From the NCBI RefSeq assembly GCF_023169945.1, contig NZ_AP025591.1, positions 496,001-560,000 of the forward strand: 64,000 bases of DNA, in the 5' to 3' direction. The position numbers and the translations under genes are program-made. This document shows positions 26,444-36,009 of this stretch, in pieces; positions within the stretch are counted from its first letter, which is position 1; each line of letters starts with the position of its first letter. The stretch is from Anaeromyxobacter oryzae (GTDB taxonomy: Bacteria > Myxococcota > Myxococcia > Myxococcales > Anaeromyxobacteraceae). A model generated the notes under the pieces. It saw only the letters and a program-made list of their open reading frames with translations. It was not told the DNA's origin and searched no databases.

Positions 26444-28189
26444 TCAGACGACCGGCTTCAGCGTCACCCGCAGCATGAGGGCGGTCGCCACCGAGCCCGC
26501 GACGAGGGCCACGAGGTAGATCCCGACGTGGGTCACGGCGTTGGGGATGGGGAGGACGAACGCCCCGCCGTGCGGGACGCGCAGCTCCACCCCCGCGGCC
26601 ATCGAGAGCGCGCCCGCGATCGCCGAGCCGAGCATGAGCGCGGGGATGACGCGGAGCGGATCGCGCGCCGCGAACGGGATCGCGCCCTCGGTGATGAACG
26701 ACAGCCCGAGCACGCCCGCCGCCTTCCCGGCCTCGCGCTCGTCCTTCGTGAAGCGGTTCCTGAAGAGCCAGGTCGCGAGCGCGACCCCGAGCGGCGGCGT
26801 CATCCCGGCGACCATCACCGCGGCCATCGGCCGGTACACCTGGCTCGCGATGAGCCCGGTGCTGAAGGCGTACGCCGCCTTGTTCACCGGTCCGCCCATG
26901 TCGAACGCCATCATCGCCCCGAGCAGCGCGCCGAGGCCGGCGGCGCTGCCGGACTGCATGCCCTTCAGCCACGTCTCGAGCGCGCGCAGCAGGAGCGCGA
27001 CGGGGGCGCCGACCACGAAGAGCATGAGCAGCCCGACGATGAGCGTCCCGCCGAGGGGCAGGAGCAGCGTGGGCTTCAGCCCCTCGAGGTTGCGCGGCAG
27101 CCGGAGGACGCCGTTCAGCCACCGGGTCCCGTAGCCCGCGATGAAGCCCGCGGCGAGGCCGCCGAGGAACCCCGCGCCGATCATCCCGGCGACGACGCCG
27201 CCGATCATCCCGGGCGCGAGCCCCGGACGGTCGGCGATGGAGAACGCGATGTAGCCGGCGAGCGCGGGGATCATGAGGGCGAAGCCGCCCTTCGCGCCGA
27301 CCTGGAACAACGCCCACGCGAGCGTGCCCCTGTGGGCGTCGTCCGACGCGTAGATGCCGCCGATCGCGAACGAGATGGCGATGAGCAGGCCGCCGGCGAC
27401 CACGAACGGCAGCATGTACGAGACGCCCGTCATGAGGTGCTTGTAGACGCCGGTGCGGCTCGCCGTCTGGCTCGCCTTGGCCTCCTTGACGGCGCTCGCG
27501 TAGTCGGCGCCGGCCGCCGTGGCGGCTGCGTCCTTCAGCGCCGTGCGGAGCACGTCCGCGCCGTGGCCGATGGCGGCCTTCGTGCTCGTCTCGTACACCC
27601 GCTTCCCGGCGAAGCGGCTCTTGTCCACCTTCGTGTCCGCGGCGATCACCACGACGGCGGCGTTCCGGATGTCGTCCGCGGAGAGCTCGTTCCGGGCGCC
27701 GACCGAGCCCTGCGTCTCCACCTTGATGCGGTGCCCGAGCGCCTTTGCGGCCTGCTCCAGCCCCTCCGCGGCCATGAACGTGTGCGCGATGCCCGTCGGG
27801 CAGGAGGTGATCGCGACGATGTCCCGGGGGCCCTCGGCGGGCGCGGCGGGCTCCGCCGCGGTCCCCGCCGGCGGCGCCGGAGCGAGCGCCTCTCCCAGCA
27901 CGTCCAGGAGGACGGCGCGGGGATCGACGATGGCGGCCCGCGTGCCGACGACGAGCACCCGCTTCCCCGAGAAGCGCGCCTGATCGAGCGGGGCGTCCGC
28001 GGCGATGACCACCGCGTCCGCCGCGCGGATCGCGTCCTCCGAGAGACGGCCGCAGACACCGACGCTGCCGTGCGCCTCGACCTGAATCCCGTGCCCGAGC
28101 GACTCGCCCGCCTGGCGCAGGCTCTCGGCGGCGAGGAACGGCGTCGAGATCCCGTTCTGGGCCGCGGTGACTGCGACGATCCTGGCCAT
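26444..28189 (-). CDS. fruA: PTS fructose transporter subunit EIIBC
   Basis: A 581-residue fructose permease of the PTS. It has two EIIB domains and a C-terminal EIIC membrane domain (about 230-581, starting [21 protein letters not shown]). The phosphorylated Cys is Cys130 in [11 protein letters not shown] of the second EIIB domain. The first EIIB copy (residues 1-100) has [11 protein letters not shown] in that place, so it lacks the Cys, as in E. coli FruA. It imports fructose as fructose 1-phosphate, which the FruK encoded just upstream then phosphorylates. Five bases separate it from fruK. Confidence 0.93.
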   Translation of the reverse strand: MARIVAVTAAQNGISTPFLAAESLRQAGESLGHGIQVEAHGSVGVCGRLSEDAIRAADAVVIAADAPLDQARFSGKRVLVVGTRAAIVDPRAVLLDVLGEALAPAPPAGTAAEPAAPAEGPRDIVAITSCPTGIAHTFMAAEGLEQAAKALGHRIKVETQGSVGARNELSADDIRNAAVVVIAADTKVDKSRFAGKRVYETSTKAAIGHGADVLRTALKDAAATAAGADYASAVKEAKASQTASRTGVYKHLMTGVSYMLPFVVAGGLLIAISFAIGGIYASDDAHRGTLAWALFQVGAKGGFALMIPALAGYIAFSIADRPGLAPGMIGGVVAGMIGAGFLGGLAAGFIAGYGTRWLNGVLRLPRNLEGLKPTLLLPLGGTLIVGLLMLFVVGAPVALLLRALETWLKGMQSGSAAGLGALLGAMMAFDMGGPVNKAAYAFSTGLIASQVYRPMAAVMVAGMTPPLGVALATWLFRNRFTKDEREAGKAAGVLGLSFITEGAIPFAARDPLRVIPALMLGSAIAGALSMAAGVELRVPHGGAFVLPIPNAVTHVGIYLVALVAGSVATALMLRVTLKPVV

Positions 28190-28194
28190 GGCGA

Positions 28195-29175
28195 TCAGTC
28201 CTCCCGGAACGAGTGCACGTCGACCCGCGCCTCGAGCGCGCGGACCGCGTCGGCGGGCCCGAGGTGCGGGCCCACGCGTCCGACCTTCGCAGCGGCGAAC
28301 GCGGTGGCGCGCCGCGCGGCCTGCTCGAGCCCGTCACCCCGGAGCAGGCTCGCGACGAGGCCCGCCACGAGCGCGTCGCCCGCCCCGACCGTCGTCGCGA
28401 CCCCGACCGCCGGCGGGCGGGCGAGCCACGCGCCCTCCTCCCCGGTGAACAGCGCGCCCTCCGCCCCCATCGAGACGACGACGAGGCGAGGACCGCGGCG
28501 GCGGAGGTCGCGCGCCGCGCGAGCCACCTCGGCCAGCGTCGGCAGCGGCTCACCCACGAGCTGCTCGAGCTCCGCCCGGTTCGGCTTGGCGAGGTCCGGG
28601 GCCGCCGAGAGCGCGTGCGCGAGCGGGGCGCCGCTCGTGTCCACGGCCACGCGGCAGCCTCGTGCCCGAAGCCGCGCGATGATGTCGGCGTAGACGTCGG
28701 GCGGCACGCCCGCGGGCACGCTGCCCGCCAGCACGAACCACGCGCAGCGCTCCGCGAGGGCCAGCACGCGCCGGTCCAGCTCGTCGAGCGCCTCGACGGG
28801 CGCGCGCGCCGCGGGGAGGTTGATGTCCGTCGTCTCGCGGCGCGAGGTCTCCACGAGCTTCACGTTGATGCGCGTCGTCCCCGGCACGCGCACGAACTGG
28901 TCCTCGATCCCCTTCGCCGCGAACAGCGCGGTGAACGCGGCCGCGTTGTCCTCGCCGAGCAGCCCGGTCGCGGCCACCGTCACGCCCGCGTCGGCGAGGA
29001 ACGCCGCGACGTTCACGCCCTTGCCGCCCGCGTCGAACCGCATCCCCTCCGCCTGGTGGACCGCGCCGGGCGTCAGCCGCTCCAGCGTGACCGTCTGGTC
29101 GAGCGCGGGGTGGAGCGTGAGGGTCGCGACGCGAGCTCGGGGCCCGGGTGCCCCCTCCGTGGCGCCGCCGATCAA
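28195..29175 (-). CDS. fruK: 1-phosphofructokinase
   Basis: A PfkB-family kinase that converts fructose 1-phosphate to fructose 1,6-bisphosphate. It shows [12 protein letters not shown] near the N-terminus, the [15 protein letters not shown] motif, and the C-terminal ATP/anion-hole motif [15 protein letters not shown]. The start is unusual: no ATG or GTG lies near the family N-terminus, and the only good candidate is TTG at 29175, which overlaps the TGA of the upstream gene as TTGA and gives 326 residues with a 16-residue extension. It lies between the EIIA-HPr-EI and EIIBC genes in one operon. Confidence 0.88.
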   Translation of the reverse strand: MIGGATEGAPGPRARVATLTLHPALDQTVTLERLTPGAVHQAEGMRFDAGGKGVNVAAFLADAGVTVAATGLLGEDNAAAFTALFAAKGIEDQFVRVPGTTRINVKLVETSRRETTDINLPAARAPVEALDELDRRVLALAERCAWFVLAGSVPAGVPPDVYADIIARLRARGCRVAVDTSGAPLAHALSAAPDLAKPNRAELEQLVGEPLPTLAEVARAARDLRRRGPRLVVVSMGAEGALFTGEEGAWLARPPAVGVATTVGAGDALVAGLVASLLRGDGLEQAARRATAFAAAKVGRVGPHLGPADAVRALEARVDVHSFRED

Positions 29176-31730
29176 TGGAGTGCCCCCGGGAGTGCCCCCG
29201 GGAACGCCCCCGGCAGCGACCCCGCCTCGTGCTCCGTCCCCGCCCCGTCCACCGCCGCCTCGAGCGCGCGAACCTCCGCGACCGTCTCGCACCCGAGCGC
29301 CCGCAGGGCGATTTCCCGCGCGGCGACCAGCGTCACCGAGCGGAGCCGCGCCTTCACCGCCGGGATGTCGCGGGCGCTCATCGACAGCTCGTCGACGCCG
29401 AGCCCGACGAGGATGACCGCGCCGAGCGGGTCGCCGGCGAGGCCGCCGCAGACGCCCACCCACTTCCCATGGACGCGCGCGCCCGCGACGGTCCGCTCGA
29501 TGAGCCGCAGCACCGCGGGGTGCAGGCTGTTCGCCATGGCGGCGAGCTCCGGGTGCTCCCGGTCCACGGCGAGCGTGTACTGGGTGAGGTCGTTCGTGCC
29601 GATCGAGAAGAAGTCCACGTGCTCCGCGAACTGCTCCGCCATCACCGCGACCGACGGCACCTCCACCATGATGCCGAGCGGCACCCGGGGTGCCCCGAGC
29701 TGCGCGCGCACGCGCTCCGCGAGGCCGCGGAGCTGCTCGACCTCCTCGATGGTCGTGACCATCGGGAACATGATGGACAGCGGCCCGTGCCGCGCGGCCC
29801 GGTACAGCGCCCGGAGCTGCGGCTCGAACAGGTCGGGGCGCCGCAGGCACAGTCGCGCGCCGCGGATCCCGAGGAACGGGTTCTGCTCGCGCGGCAGATC
29901 GAGGTACGGCACCTGCTTGTCGCCGCCGACGTCCAGCGTGCGGATGACGATGGGGCGGCCTGCCATGACGTCGACCATCGCCCGGTAGATCGCGGCCTGC
30001 TCCTCCTCGTCCGGTGCGCTCGCACGCTCGAGGAAGAGGAACTCGGTGCGCATCAGGCCGACGCCCTCGGCGCCGGCATCGAGCGCGGCGGCCGCCTGGT
30101 CGGGGCGGTTCGCGTTCGCCGCCACCTCGACGCGGTGGCCGTCGGCGGTCACCGCCGGCTGGGCGCGCAGCTCGGCCTCGTGCCGCCGGCGCTCCGCCTC
30201 GTCCGCCTGCCAGCGGCGGGCGGACTCGATGTCCTCGCGCGACGGCTGGACGTAGAGCCGGCCGAGCAGGCCATCCAGGATGACCGGCGTCCCGTCCTCC
30301 ACCTCGAGCAGCGCGCCGCCGGCGGCGACGATCGCGGGCACGCCCAGCGTGCGCGCGAGGATGGCCATGTGCGACGTCGGCCCGCCGTGCGCGGTGCAGA
30401 GCCCGAGCACGAGCTCCGGATCGAGCGTCGCGGTGTCGGACGGGGAGAGGTCCTCCGCGAGGAGGATGCTCGGCGCGTCCACCTCGAGCGCGTCGCCGTC
30501 GATGCCCATGAGGCGACGGAGCACCCGCTCCCCGGCGTCGATGAGATCCGCCGCGCGCGCCGCCAGCAGGGGGTTCGGGACGCTGCGGAGCCCCTGGGCG
30601 TGCTCGTCGAGCGCCTGCCGCCACGCCCAGGCCGCGCCGTGGCCCGAAACCACGTGAACGGCCGTCGACCGGACCAGCGCCGGGTCGCGGATCAGCTCGC
30701 GCTGCGCGCGGAAGATCCCCGCCTCGGCCGCGCCGACGCGCTTCCCGGTCTCGACGGAGAGCACCTCCAGCTCGGCGGCGACCGCCTCGAGCGCCGCGTC
30801 GAGGAGCGCGCCGTCCACCTCGGGTCCCCGCGGCGCGTCGGTGGGGTCGAGTCGCCTCGCCCGGTGCTGGCGCACGGCACCGATGGCGAGGCCGGGGCTG
30901 GCGCCCACGCCGGGGATCGAGATCGGCGACGCGCGCGGCGTCCATCCGGACGCGGCCGCCTTCGCCGCCTGCTCCGCGGCGCGCGCCTGCGCCTGCTCCT
31001 CCGGGACGAGCGAGACGATGATGCGACGGAGCGCGTCGAGCGCCGCGGACGCGTCCGGCCCGCGCGCCGAGACGTGCAGCAGCTGCCCCGCCCGGATGCC
31101 GAGCTGGAGCAGCGCCACCAGGCTCTTCGCGCTCGCCGACTCCACTCCGGCCCGGACGCGGATCTCCGACCCGAACCGCTTCGCGGTGTCGACCCACCGC
31201 GTCGCGGGCCGCGCGTGCAGGCCCGTCGGGTACTCGAGCGCGATGGCGAAGGCCTCGGGGAAGTCCTCGGCGGGCGCGGCCGGCTCCGCGGCGCGGGGGG
31301 CCGCGCCGTCGCCGAGCGCGGCGACGACCTCCTGGGGATCGCGGGCGTCGATGATCCGGCGGAGCGCGTCCTCGTCGCCCATGAGGCGCGTGAGCCGCTT
31401 GAGGACGTCGATGTGCTCGTCCGACTGCGCGGCGATCGCCACCACGAGCTTCGCCACCTGGCCTTCGTTCCAGACGACGCCGGCCGGCACCTGGAGGATC
31501 GCCACGCCCGTCCGCTTCACGAGGGCCCGGTGCTGCACCATCCCGTGCGGGATGGCGACGCCATTCCCGAGGTACGTGTTCGCGACCTCCTCGCGGGCGA
31601 GGAGGCTGCGGACGTAGCCCGCGTCGATGTAGCCGGCGGCGAGGAGCATGCTCCCGGCGTCGGAGATCGCCTGCTCCTTGGTGGCCGGCGCGGCCCCGAG
31701 CCGGACGAGCGAGGGGGACAGGAGCGCCAT
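29172..31730 (-). CDS. fruB: tri-functional PTS protein EIIA(Fru)-HPr-EI
   Basis: An 852-residue fusion that carries the whole cytosolic phosphorelay for fructose. EIIA occupies about residues 1-145 with the active His62 in VAIPHGMVQHR. HPr follows at about 165-260 with TGLHARPATRW, whose His is the HPr phosphosite. EI takes the rest, with the active His in HGGPTSHMAILAR and the PEP-binding LMRTEFLFLERA and IGTNDLTQYTLAVDREH motifs. ATG 31730 is preceded by AAGGAGGAAGAC, so I prefer it to an in-frame ATG 33 bases upstream. The C-terminus ends in a PGAF/PGAL/PGAL repeat encoded by three 12-base units. Confidence 0.92.
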   Translation of the reverse strand: MALLSPSLVRLGAAPATKEQAISDAGSMLLAAGYIDAGYVRSLLAREEVANTYLGNGVAIPHGMVQHRALVKRTGVAILQVPAGVVWNEGQVAKLVVAIAAQSDEHIDVLKRLTRLMGDEDALRRIIDARDPQEVVAALGDGAAPRAAEPAAPAEDFPEAFAIALEYPTGLHARPATRWVDTAKRFGSEIRVRAGVESASAKSLVALLQLGIRAGQLLHVSARGPDASAALDALRRIIVSLVPEEQAQARAAEQAAKAAASGWTPRASPISIPGVGASPGLAIGAVRQHRARRLDPTDAPRGPEVDGALLDAALEAVAAELEVLSVETGKRVGAAEAGIFRAQRELIRDPALVRSTAVHVVSGHGAAWAWRQALDEHAQGLRSVPNPLLAARAADLIDAGERVLRRLMGIDGDALEVDAPSILLAEDLSPSDTATLDPELVLGLCTAHGGPTSHMAILARTLGVPAIVAAGGALLEVEDGTPVILDGLLGRLYVQPSREDIESARRWQADEAERRRHEAELRAQPAVTADGHRVEVAANANRPDQAAAALDAGAEGVGLMRTEFLFLERASAPDEEEQAAIYRAMVDVMAGRPIVIRTLDVGGDKQVPYLDLPREQNPFLGIRGARLCLRRPDLFEPQLRALYRAARHGPLSIMFPMVTTIEEVEQLRGLAERVRAQLGAPRVPLGIMVEVPSVAVMAEQFAEHVDFFSIGTNDLTQYTLAVDREHPELAAMANSLHPAVLRLIERTVAGARVHGKWVGVCGGLAGDPLGAVILVGLGVDELSMSARDIPAVKARLRSVTLVAAREIALRALGCETVAEVRALEAAVDGAGTEHEAGSLPGAFPGALPGALH
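29178..29213 (+). repeat. three 12-bp tandem repeats at the fruB/fruK junction
   Basis: GAGTGCCCCCGG occurs twice exactly (29178-29189, 29190-29201) and once with two changes (29202-29213). On the minus strand the units encode the repeated PGA tail of the EI domain, directly before the overlapping stop and TTG start. Confidence 0.85.
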
Positions 31731-31800
31731 GTCTTCCTCCTTCGGCGCGGACCGCACGGACATAACGGCCCCTCTCGTCCGCGGGCGACCGCGACGGGGC

Positions 31801-31819
31801 GGACGGCGCTGCGCCGTCC
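31801..31819. promoter_or_regulatory. 19-bp perfect palindrome upstream of the fructose PTS operon
   Basis: GGACGGCGC-T-GCGCCGTCC is a perfect palindrome with a single central base, 70 bases upstream of the first PTS gene. The one-base centre favours a dimeric repressor site, for example a LacI/FruR-like operator, over an RNA hairpin. It could also contribute to ending the upstream peptidase transcript. Confidence 0.45.
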
Positions 31820-31874
31820 ACGGGCCCTGGCGGGTACCGGGCGAGCCGCCGGTCGGGAACGAGCCGCCCGGCCG

Positions 31875-33206
31875 TCACAGCACGCGATCGATGGTCACCA
31901 CGTCGACCAGGCCGAACACCTGGTACAGCGCCGGGATCACCTTCTCGGGCGGATGGCGCCGCCGGAGCTCGGCCACCTTCTCCGTGCCGGCACGGTAGCA
32001 CGGCAGGTACATGCGCCCGTTGAGCGGGTGGCGTCCCCAGGCGCCGGAGAGCTTCCCGGCCCGCTCCTCGGAGCACAGGTAGTCGCTCCGGAGCACGCGG
32101 GCGACCTCGTCCTGCGGGCGCCCTTCCTCCCAGGTGAGCCAGGACGCCTGGTTCTTCGCATCGTCCTGGAGGAGCGCGAGGAGCATGCCGATCCGGAGGT
32201 CGGGGTCGGGCAGCTCCTCGACCTCCTTCACGCCGAACGCCATCAGGATCGCGTTGTTGGCGAGCCCCTCGGAGAGCGCCGCGCCACGCGTGTTCATCGT
32301 GAGCACGGTGCCCTCGAAGCCGAGCTTCCCCTGGACGTACAGGGCCTGCGCGAGCGCGAAGTTCGTGGCGTGACCCGGGACCACCTCGTGCGCGACGAGG
32401 TCCACGAACTCGGGGATCGAGATCTCGAGCGCGGCGTTGATCTCGTAGGTCGCCTCGTACCGGGGCGAGCCGTCGCGGTCGCGCGCGCGACCGACGTAGT
32501 TCATCGAGCCCGAGAACGGGGCGTTCTCGATGGGGAGGAACGCGACGTTCGCGCGCGGGATGGCGTGGAGCGAGGCCGGCAGGTGGGGCACCACGTGCCG
32601 GCGGGCGCCCTCGTCCAGCTGGGCGATGAAGCCGCGGGCGAGCAGCTCGATCGCCTTGCGGGGGACGAGCCGCTCGCCGCGCCAGGCATCGACGGCGGCG
32701 AGGAGCCGCTCCGGCTCGGCCGGGACGCGCAGCAGCTCGGCGAGGAGCTGCCGTTTCCGATCCGGCCGCGACGGCTCGGGCGACCTCCCCGTCGAGGCGA
32801 CGACGCATCGCTCGTACGGCACCTTCGGCCCGCGCCCGCGCAGCTCCTCGACGAGCTCCCACACGACGCGGAGGGACTCGCCCTGGCCGACGAGGAACGC
32901 GCCGCGCACGCCGCCGAGCGCGCGTCCCTGCCCGATCGTCTCGTCGATCGCGCCGGGCACGTCCACCGCCGCGAGGTACGCGTCGATCGCGGCCTGGTCC
33001 GGGGACCGCGCCGCCACGCCGCCCGACTCCCGCAGCCGCGCCGCGGCGGGGTGGGTGTACGCCTCCGGGAGCGGCTCGTCGGAGAACCAGGAGTCCGCGA
33101 TGTACCGGCCCGTGCCGGACGGGTTCATCACGTCGCCGCCCCAGAGCGTATCGATCCCGAGGATGGCGGTGGCGACGGTCCTCGCGAGCTGGGTCTCATC
33201 GGGCAT
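31875..33206 (-). CDS. DUF885-like putative zinc metallopeptidase
   Basis: A 443-residue protein. The motif VAHEVVPGHATNFALAQAL (HExxPGH type) is the hallmark of DUF885-like metallopeptidases, and the later LSEGLANNAI resembles the downstream EG..Y-type region of the fold. No signal peptide is seen, so it should be cytosolic. ATG 33206 was chosen at the start of clear coding character, following GAGGTCCGCACC. The gene is upstream of and co-directional with the fructose PTS operon, but a 144-base gap with a palindrome separates them. The substrate is unknown. Confidence 0.72.
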   Translation of the reverse strand: MPDETQLARTVATAILGIDTLWGGDVMNPSGTGRYIADSWFSDEPLPEAYTHPAAARLRESGGVAARSPDQAAIDAYLAAVDVPGAIDETIGQGRALGGVRGAFLVGQGESLRVVWELVEELRGRGPKVPYERCVVASTGRSPEPSRPDRKRQLLAELLRVPAEPERLLAAVDAWRGERLVPRKAIELLARGFIAQLDEGARRHVVPHLPASLHAIPRANVAFLPIENAPFSGSMNYVGRARDRDGSPRYEATYEINAALEISIPEFVDLVAHEVVPGHATNFALAQALYVQGKLGFEGTVLTMNTRGAALSEGLANNAILMAFGVKEVEELPDPDLRIGMLLALLQDDAKNQASWLTWEEGRPQDEVARVLRSDYLCSEERAGKLSGAWGRHPLNGRMYLPCYRAGTEKVAELRRRHPPEKVIPALYQVFGLVDVVTIDRVL

Positions 33207-33306
33207 GGTGCGGACCTCCGTGCGTCGGCCAGCATAACGCGGGCGCGGGGCGGCGGCCGGATCCGCTGTACCCCGACACCATCGGCCGCAGAATGACGGC
33301 TTCACC

Positions 33307-33341
33307 GTCCGCAGCGGCGTCGCTGCAGCATGTCTGCGGAC
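33307..33341. terminator. stem-loop downstream of the secreted hypothetical gene
   Basis: GTCCGCAG and CTGCGGAC are perfect 8-base arms around a 19-base loop, in the 257-base gap after the minus-strand gene ending at 33464. It may end that transcript; no T-run is present. Confidence 0.3.
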
Positions 33342-33463
33342 ACCTCCCTCACTTAGGAGAACCTCAGATCCGGGTACTCGAGTCGGCTCACCACTCCGGC
33401 GGCGACCTCCGGGAGTTCCGATACGCGAATCGGACGTTCTGGAGCAGCGACGACGTGCCGGGA

Positions 33464-34003
33464 TCAGCGACCCGTCATTGCGAACCACGCTCCGTTCGTC
33501 CCCGCGACGAAGATGACCGGCGCGAGGCAAGGCGTCGGGAGCTGAACCGTCGCCTGGATCCGCGCGTCGCCGGTCGGCGACGCCGGAGCCTGAGGCGTCG
33601 TGACGTTCACCTCCTTCGGCGCGCCTCCCTCCACCGACTGGCAGCTCACGATGGCGACGAAGGCCGGGCTCGGGTTCGTGTTCTGCTGGTTCGGCGGGAC
33701 CGCCGGGTCGTTCGCGAGCACGAGACCGAACACGTTCACCTCGAGAGCCCCGTCTGAACGGAGCGTCCCGTCGGCATGCGTGATCGCCCACGGCAGCGCT
33801 CCCCCCGCGACACCACGAATCGGGTTCGCAGTCCCGATGAATGGTGACGTCACCGGCGCCATCTCATGGAAGTCGAGCAGGGTGTTCACCGGCGCGGGCG
33901 GAGCCTGGGCGCTCGCGCGACCCGGCGCCACCACGATTGCCAGCGCCGCGACGACCGTCCCGACCGCCACGCTCCACAGATGATGATGTAGCCTCACGTC
34001 CAT
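33464..34003 (-). CDS. secreted hypothetical protein
   Basis: A 179-residue protein with a clear signal peptide (basic/His start, then VGTVVAALAIVVAPGRASA, cleavage near residue 33 after ASAQA). The mature part begins PAPVNTLLDFHEMAPVTSPFIGTANPIRGV and has two Cys (CQS and CLAP) that may form a disulfide. GGAGG lies just before ATG 34003. I recognise no family. It is a single gene with a hairpin downstream and a gene-poor stretch upstream. Confidence 0.75.
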   Translation of the reverse strand: MDVRLHHHLWSVAVGTVVAALAIVVAPGRASAQAPPAPVNTLLDFHEMAPVTSPFIGTANPIRGVAGGALPWAITHADGTLRSDGALEVNVFGLVLANDPAVPPNQQNTNPSPAFVAIVSCQSVEGGAPKEVNVTTPQAPASPTGDARIQATVQLPTPCLAPVIFVAGTNGAWFAMTGR

Positions 34004-34785
34004 GGTCCACCTCCGCCGCGCGCGCTCCGCGCATGGCACGACAGAATGTGGCGCTCGAGCTACGTCTGCGCACCTGGGAGCGAGACGCTCGGGAATGCTG
34101 GGGAGCGGATGGCCCGCGGTCCTTCGGGACGGCTCCAGTTCTCTCGCTCGTCGCCCGCGGAGCCCCTCGCGAGCGCTCGGTTCGGTGTGGTGCCGAACGC
34201 TCCGCCTCTCCGATGTCACGCGTTCGCGTCGCTCCTGCTTCGACCGGCCGCCCAGCCGCGCGGGCGCCTACGCGATGTTCGCCTGGATCGGGAGCCGGTC
34301 GGGCGAAGGAGCAGGGGGAGGCGGAGGCGCGGGGCGCATCCGCGACCAGCGGCAGCAGGAGCGTGAACGTGGCGCCCTTCTCGCGCGTTCGCTGGCGCCG
34401 CTCGCTCCCTTCCGCCAGTCGTTCCGATAAAAGCTGCCTACCGACGATTAGAACGCATCCCACAACCGGGCGGGCGTAAGGCCGCGAGGTTCGATCAGAA
34501 ACGGTCGGGGCAGGGTCCTGCCGCGAAGCGATCGCGTGCGCGGCGTACGGTCGTGCGCTGCATCCCGCTGGCGGGCACGCTCGATTGAAGCGCGCTTTCG
34601 CGGGTTGCACTGCAGCCGCTCCCGGCGCGAGGTCTTCTGCTCCAGCACGGCACCGAGCGGCCGTCGGCCGGGATCTCGCGGATGAGGAAAGGCATGCGAG
34701 GCACCCTCTCCCTCATGTTCGCAGCGATCGAGGCCGGGCGCCGCTTTCCCGTGACGGACGCCGGCGGGCCACGCATCATCCGAGG
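34004..34785. other. gene-poor stretch with a possible histidine-kinase relic
   Basis: This 782-base gap has no frame with convincing coding character on either strand. It should hold the promoter of the secreted-protein gene (minus strand) and that of the aldo/keto reductase gene (plus strand). A short minus-strand segment at 34345-34395 resembles the end of a histidine kinase. I see no tRNA or repeat. Confidence 0.5.
34345..34395 (-). pseudogene. possible remnant of a histidine kinase C-terminus
   Basis: The minus strand reads REKGATFTLLLPLVADAP, very like the closing GEGATFTVRLPL of HATPase domains such as that of the kinase at 11755. Upstream of it the frame is not kinase-like, although a shifted frame reads GGREx-type sequence. 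It could be the decayed end of a kinase gene, or chance. Confidence 0.25.
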
Positions 34786-35778
34786 ATGGAAACGACACGA
34801 CTGGGAAGGACCGGGCTCAAGGTGAGCCGGCTGTGCCTCGGCACGATGAACTTCGGGCCGGAGACGACGGAGCAGGACTCGCACCGGCTGATGGACCGCG
34901 CGCTCGACGCGGGGATGTTCTTCTTCGATACCGCGGACATGTACGGGTACAAGTTCGGGCAGTGGGACACGCTGCCGCGCGAGGGCCCGACCGAGCAGAT
35001 CATCGGGCGCTGGCTCGCCCAGGGCGGCGGGCGCCGCGAGAAGATCGTCCTCGCGACGAAGGTGTACGGGCAGATGTGGGAAGGGCCGAACGGCCGCGGG
35101 CTCTCCGCGTACCACGTGCGGCGCGCCTGCGAGGACAGCCTCCGGCGCCTCCGGACCGACCACATCGACCTCTACCAGATGCACCACGTCGACCGCGACA
35201 CTCCGTGGGACGAGATCTGGCAGGCGATGGAGCTGCTCGTCCAGCAGGGGAAGGTGCTGTACGTCGGGTCGAGCAACTTCGCCGGCTGGCACATCGCGCG
35301 CGCGAACGAGGCGGCGGCGCGGCGCGGCCTCCTCGGGCTCGCCTCGGAGCAGAGCCTCTACAACCTCTCCGCGCGCACCGTCGAGCTGGAGGTCGTGCCC
35401 GCCTGCCGCGCCTACGGCCTCGCGATCCTGCCGTGGAGCCCGCTCGGCGGCGGCCTCCTCGGCGGCGCGCTCCAGAAGGCCTCCTCGGGTCGGCGGGCCA
35501 CCGCGCGGAGCCAGCAGCAGATCGAGAAGCACCGCCCCCGGCTCGAGCGATGGGAGCGGCTCTGCGCCGAGCTCGGGCAGCGCCCCGCGGACGTCGCGCT
35601 CGCGTGGCTCCTCCACCGGCCGGGCGTGACCTCGCCCATCGTCGGTCCGCGAACGATGGAGCAGCTCGAGGAAGCGCTCCGCGCGGCCGAGCTGAAGCTC
35701 GACGCGGCGACCCTCGCCGCCATCGACGAGATCTGGCCCGGTCCCGGGGGCGAGGCGCCCGAGGCGTACGCGTGGTGA
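34786..35778 (+). CDS. aldo/keto reductase
   Basis: A 330-residue NADP-dependent aldo/keto reductase of the YghZ/Kv-beta-like branch. RLGRTGLKVSRLCLGTMNFG starts the barrel, the catalytic Asp-Tyr pair lies in FFDTADMYG (about residues 45-53), and the Lys and His are in ATKVYG and YQMHHVD. The cofactor-binding end GPRTMEQLEEALRAAEL is present. ATG 34786 follows CGAGG. It reduces sugar or aldehyde carbonyls; the natural substrate is not evident. It is flanked by non-coding DNA on both sides and is probably monocistronic. Confidence 0.9.
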   Translation: METTRLGRTGLKVSRLCLGTMNFGPETTEQDSHRLMDRALDAGMFFFDTADMYGYKFGQWDTLPREGPTEQIIGRWLAQGGGRREKIVLATKVYGQMWEGPNGRGLSAYHVRRACEDSLRRLRTDHIDLYQMHHVDRDTPWDEIWQAMELLVQQGKVLYVGSSNFAGWHIARANEAAARRGLLGLASEQSLYNLSARTVELEVVPACRAYGLAILPWSPLGGGLLGGALQKASSGRRATARSQQQIEKHRPRLERWERLCAELGQRPADVALAWLLHRPGVTSPIVGPRTMEQLEEALRAAELKLDAATLAAIDEIWPGPGGEAPEAYAW

Positions 35779-35903
35779 GAAGCACACCCTTGGCGAGGAC
35801 GTGATCGCGCCGTGGCGATCCGCCCGAGCGCCGCCGTCGCCCTGCCCTGCCACGTCGCTCCGAGAAGCCCGCGCCGCGCCCGTTCGCCGCGGCGCGATCC
35901 CCG

Positions 35904-35935
35904 GTCGCACCCGGATCGCGATGTCGAACGAGGGC
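35904..35935 (+). promoter_or_regulatory. conserved leader block of lipoprotein cassette 1
   Basis: The block GTCGCACCC ... TGTCGAACGAGGGC at -106 to -75 from ATG 36010 recurs at almost the same distance before the paralogous gene at 52783. A 14-base stretch is identical. It is probably a shared promoter or regulator site. Confidence 0.5.
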
Positions 35936-36009
35936 GCCCCCCATCGCGCCGTCCGCTCCCTCGCCGGGAGAAGGGAGACTGAGCCGGACCCTGTGCAGGA
36001 GGAGGCGCG

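Noticed and set aside
28195..32862. A 1555-codon minus-strand frame that could be read as a giant fusion ending in 1-phosphofructokinase
   Set aside because: Upstream of 29175 this frame runs through the EIIA-HPr-EI gene and the peptidase gene in the wrong frame. Only the 3' part codes for FruK.
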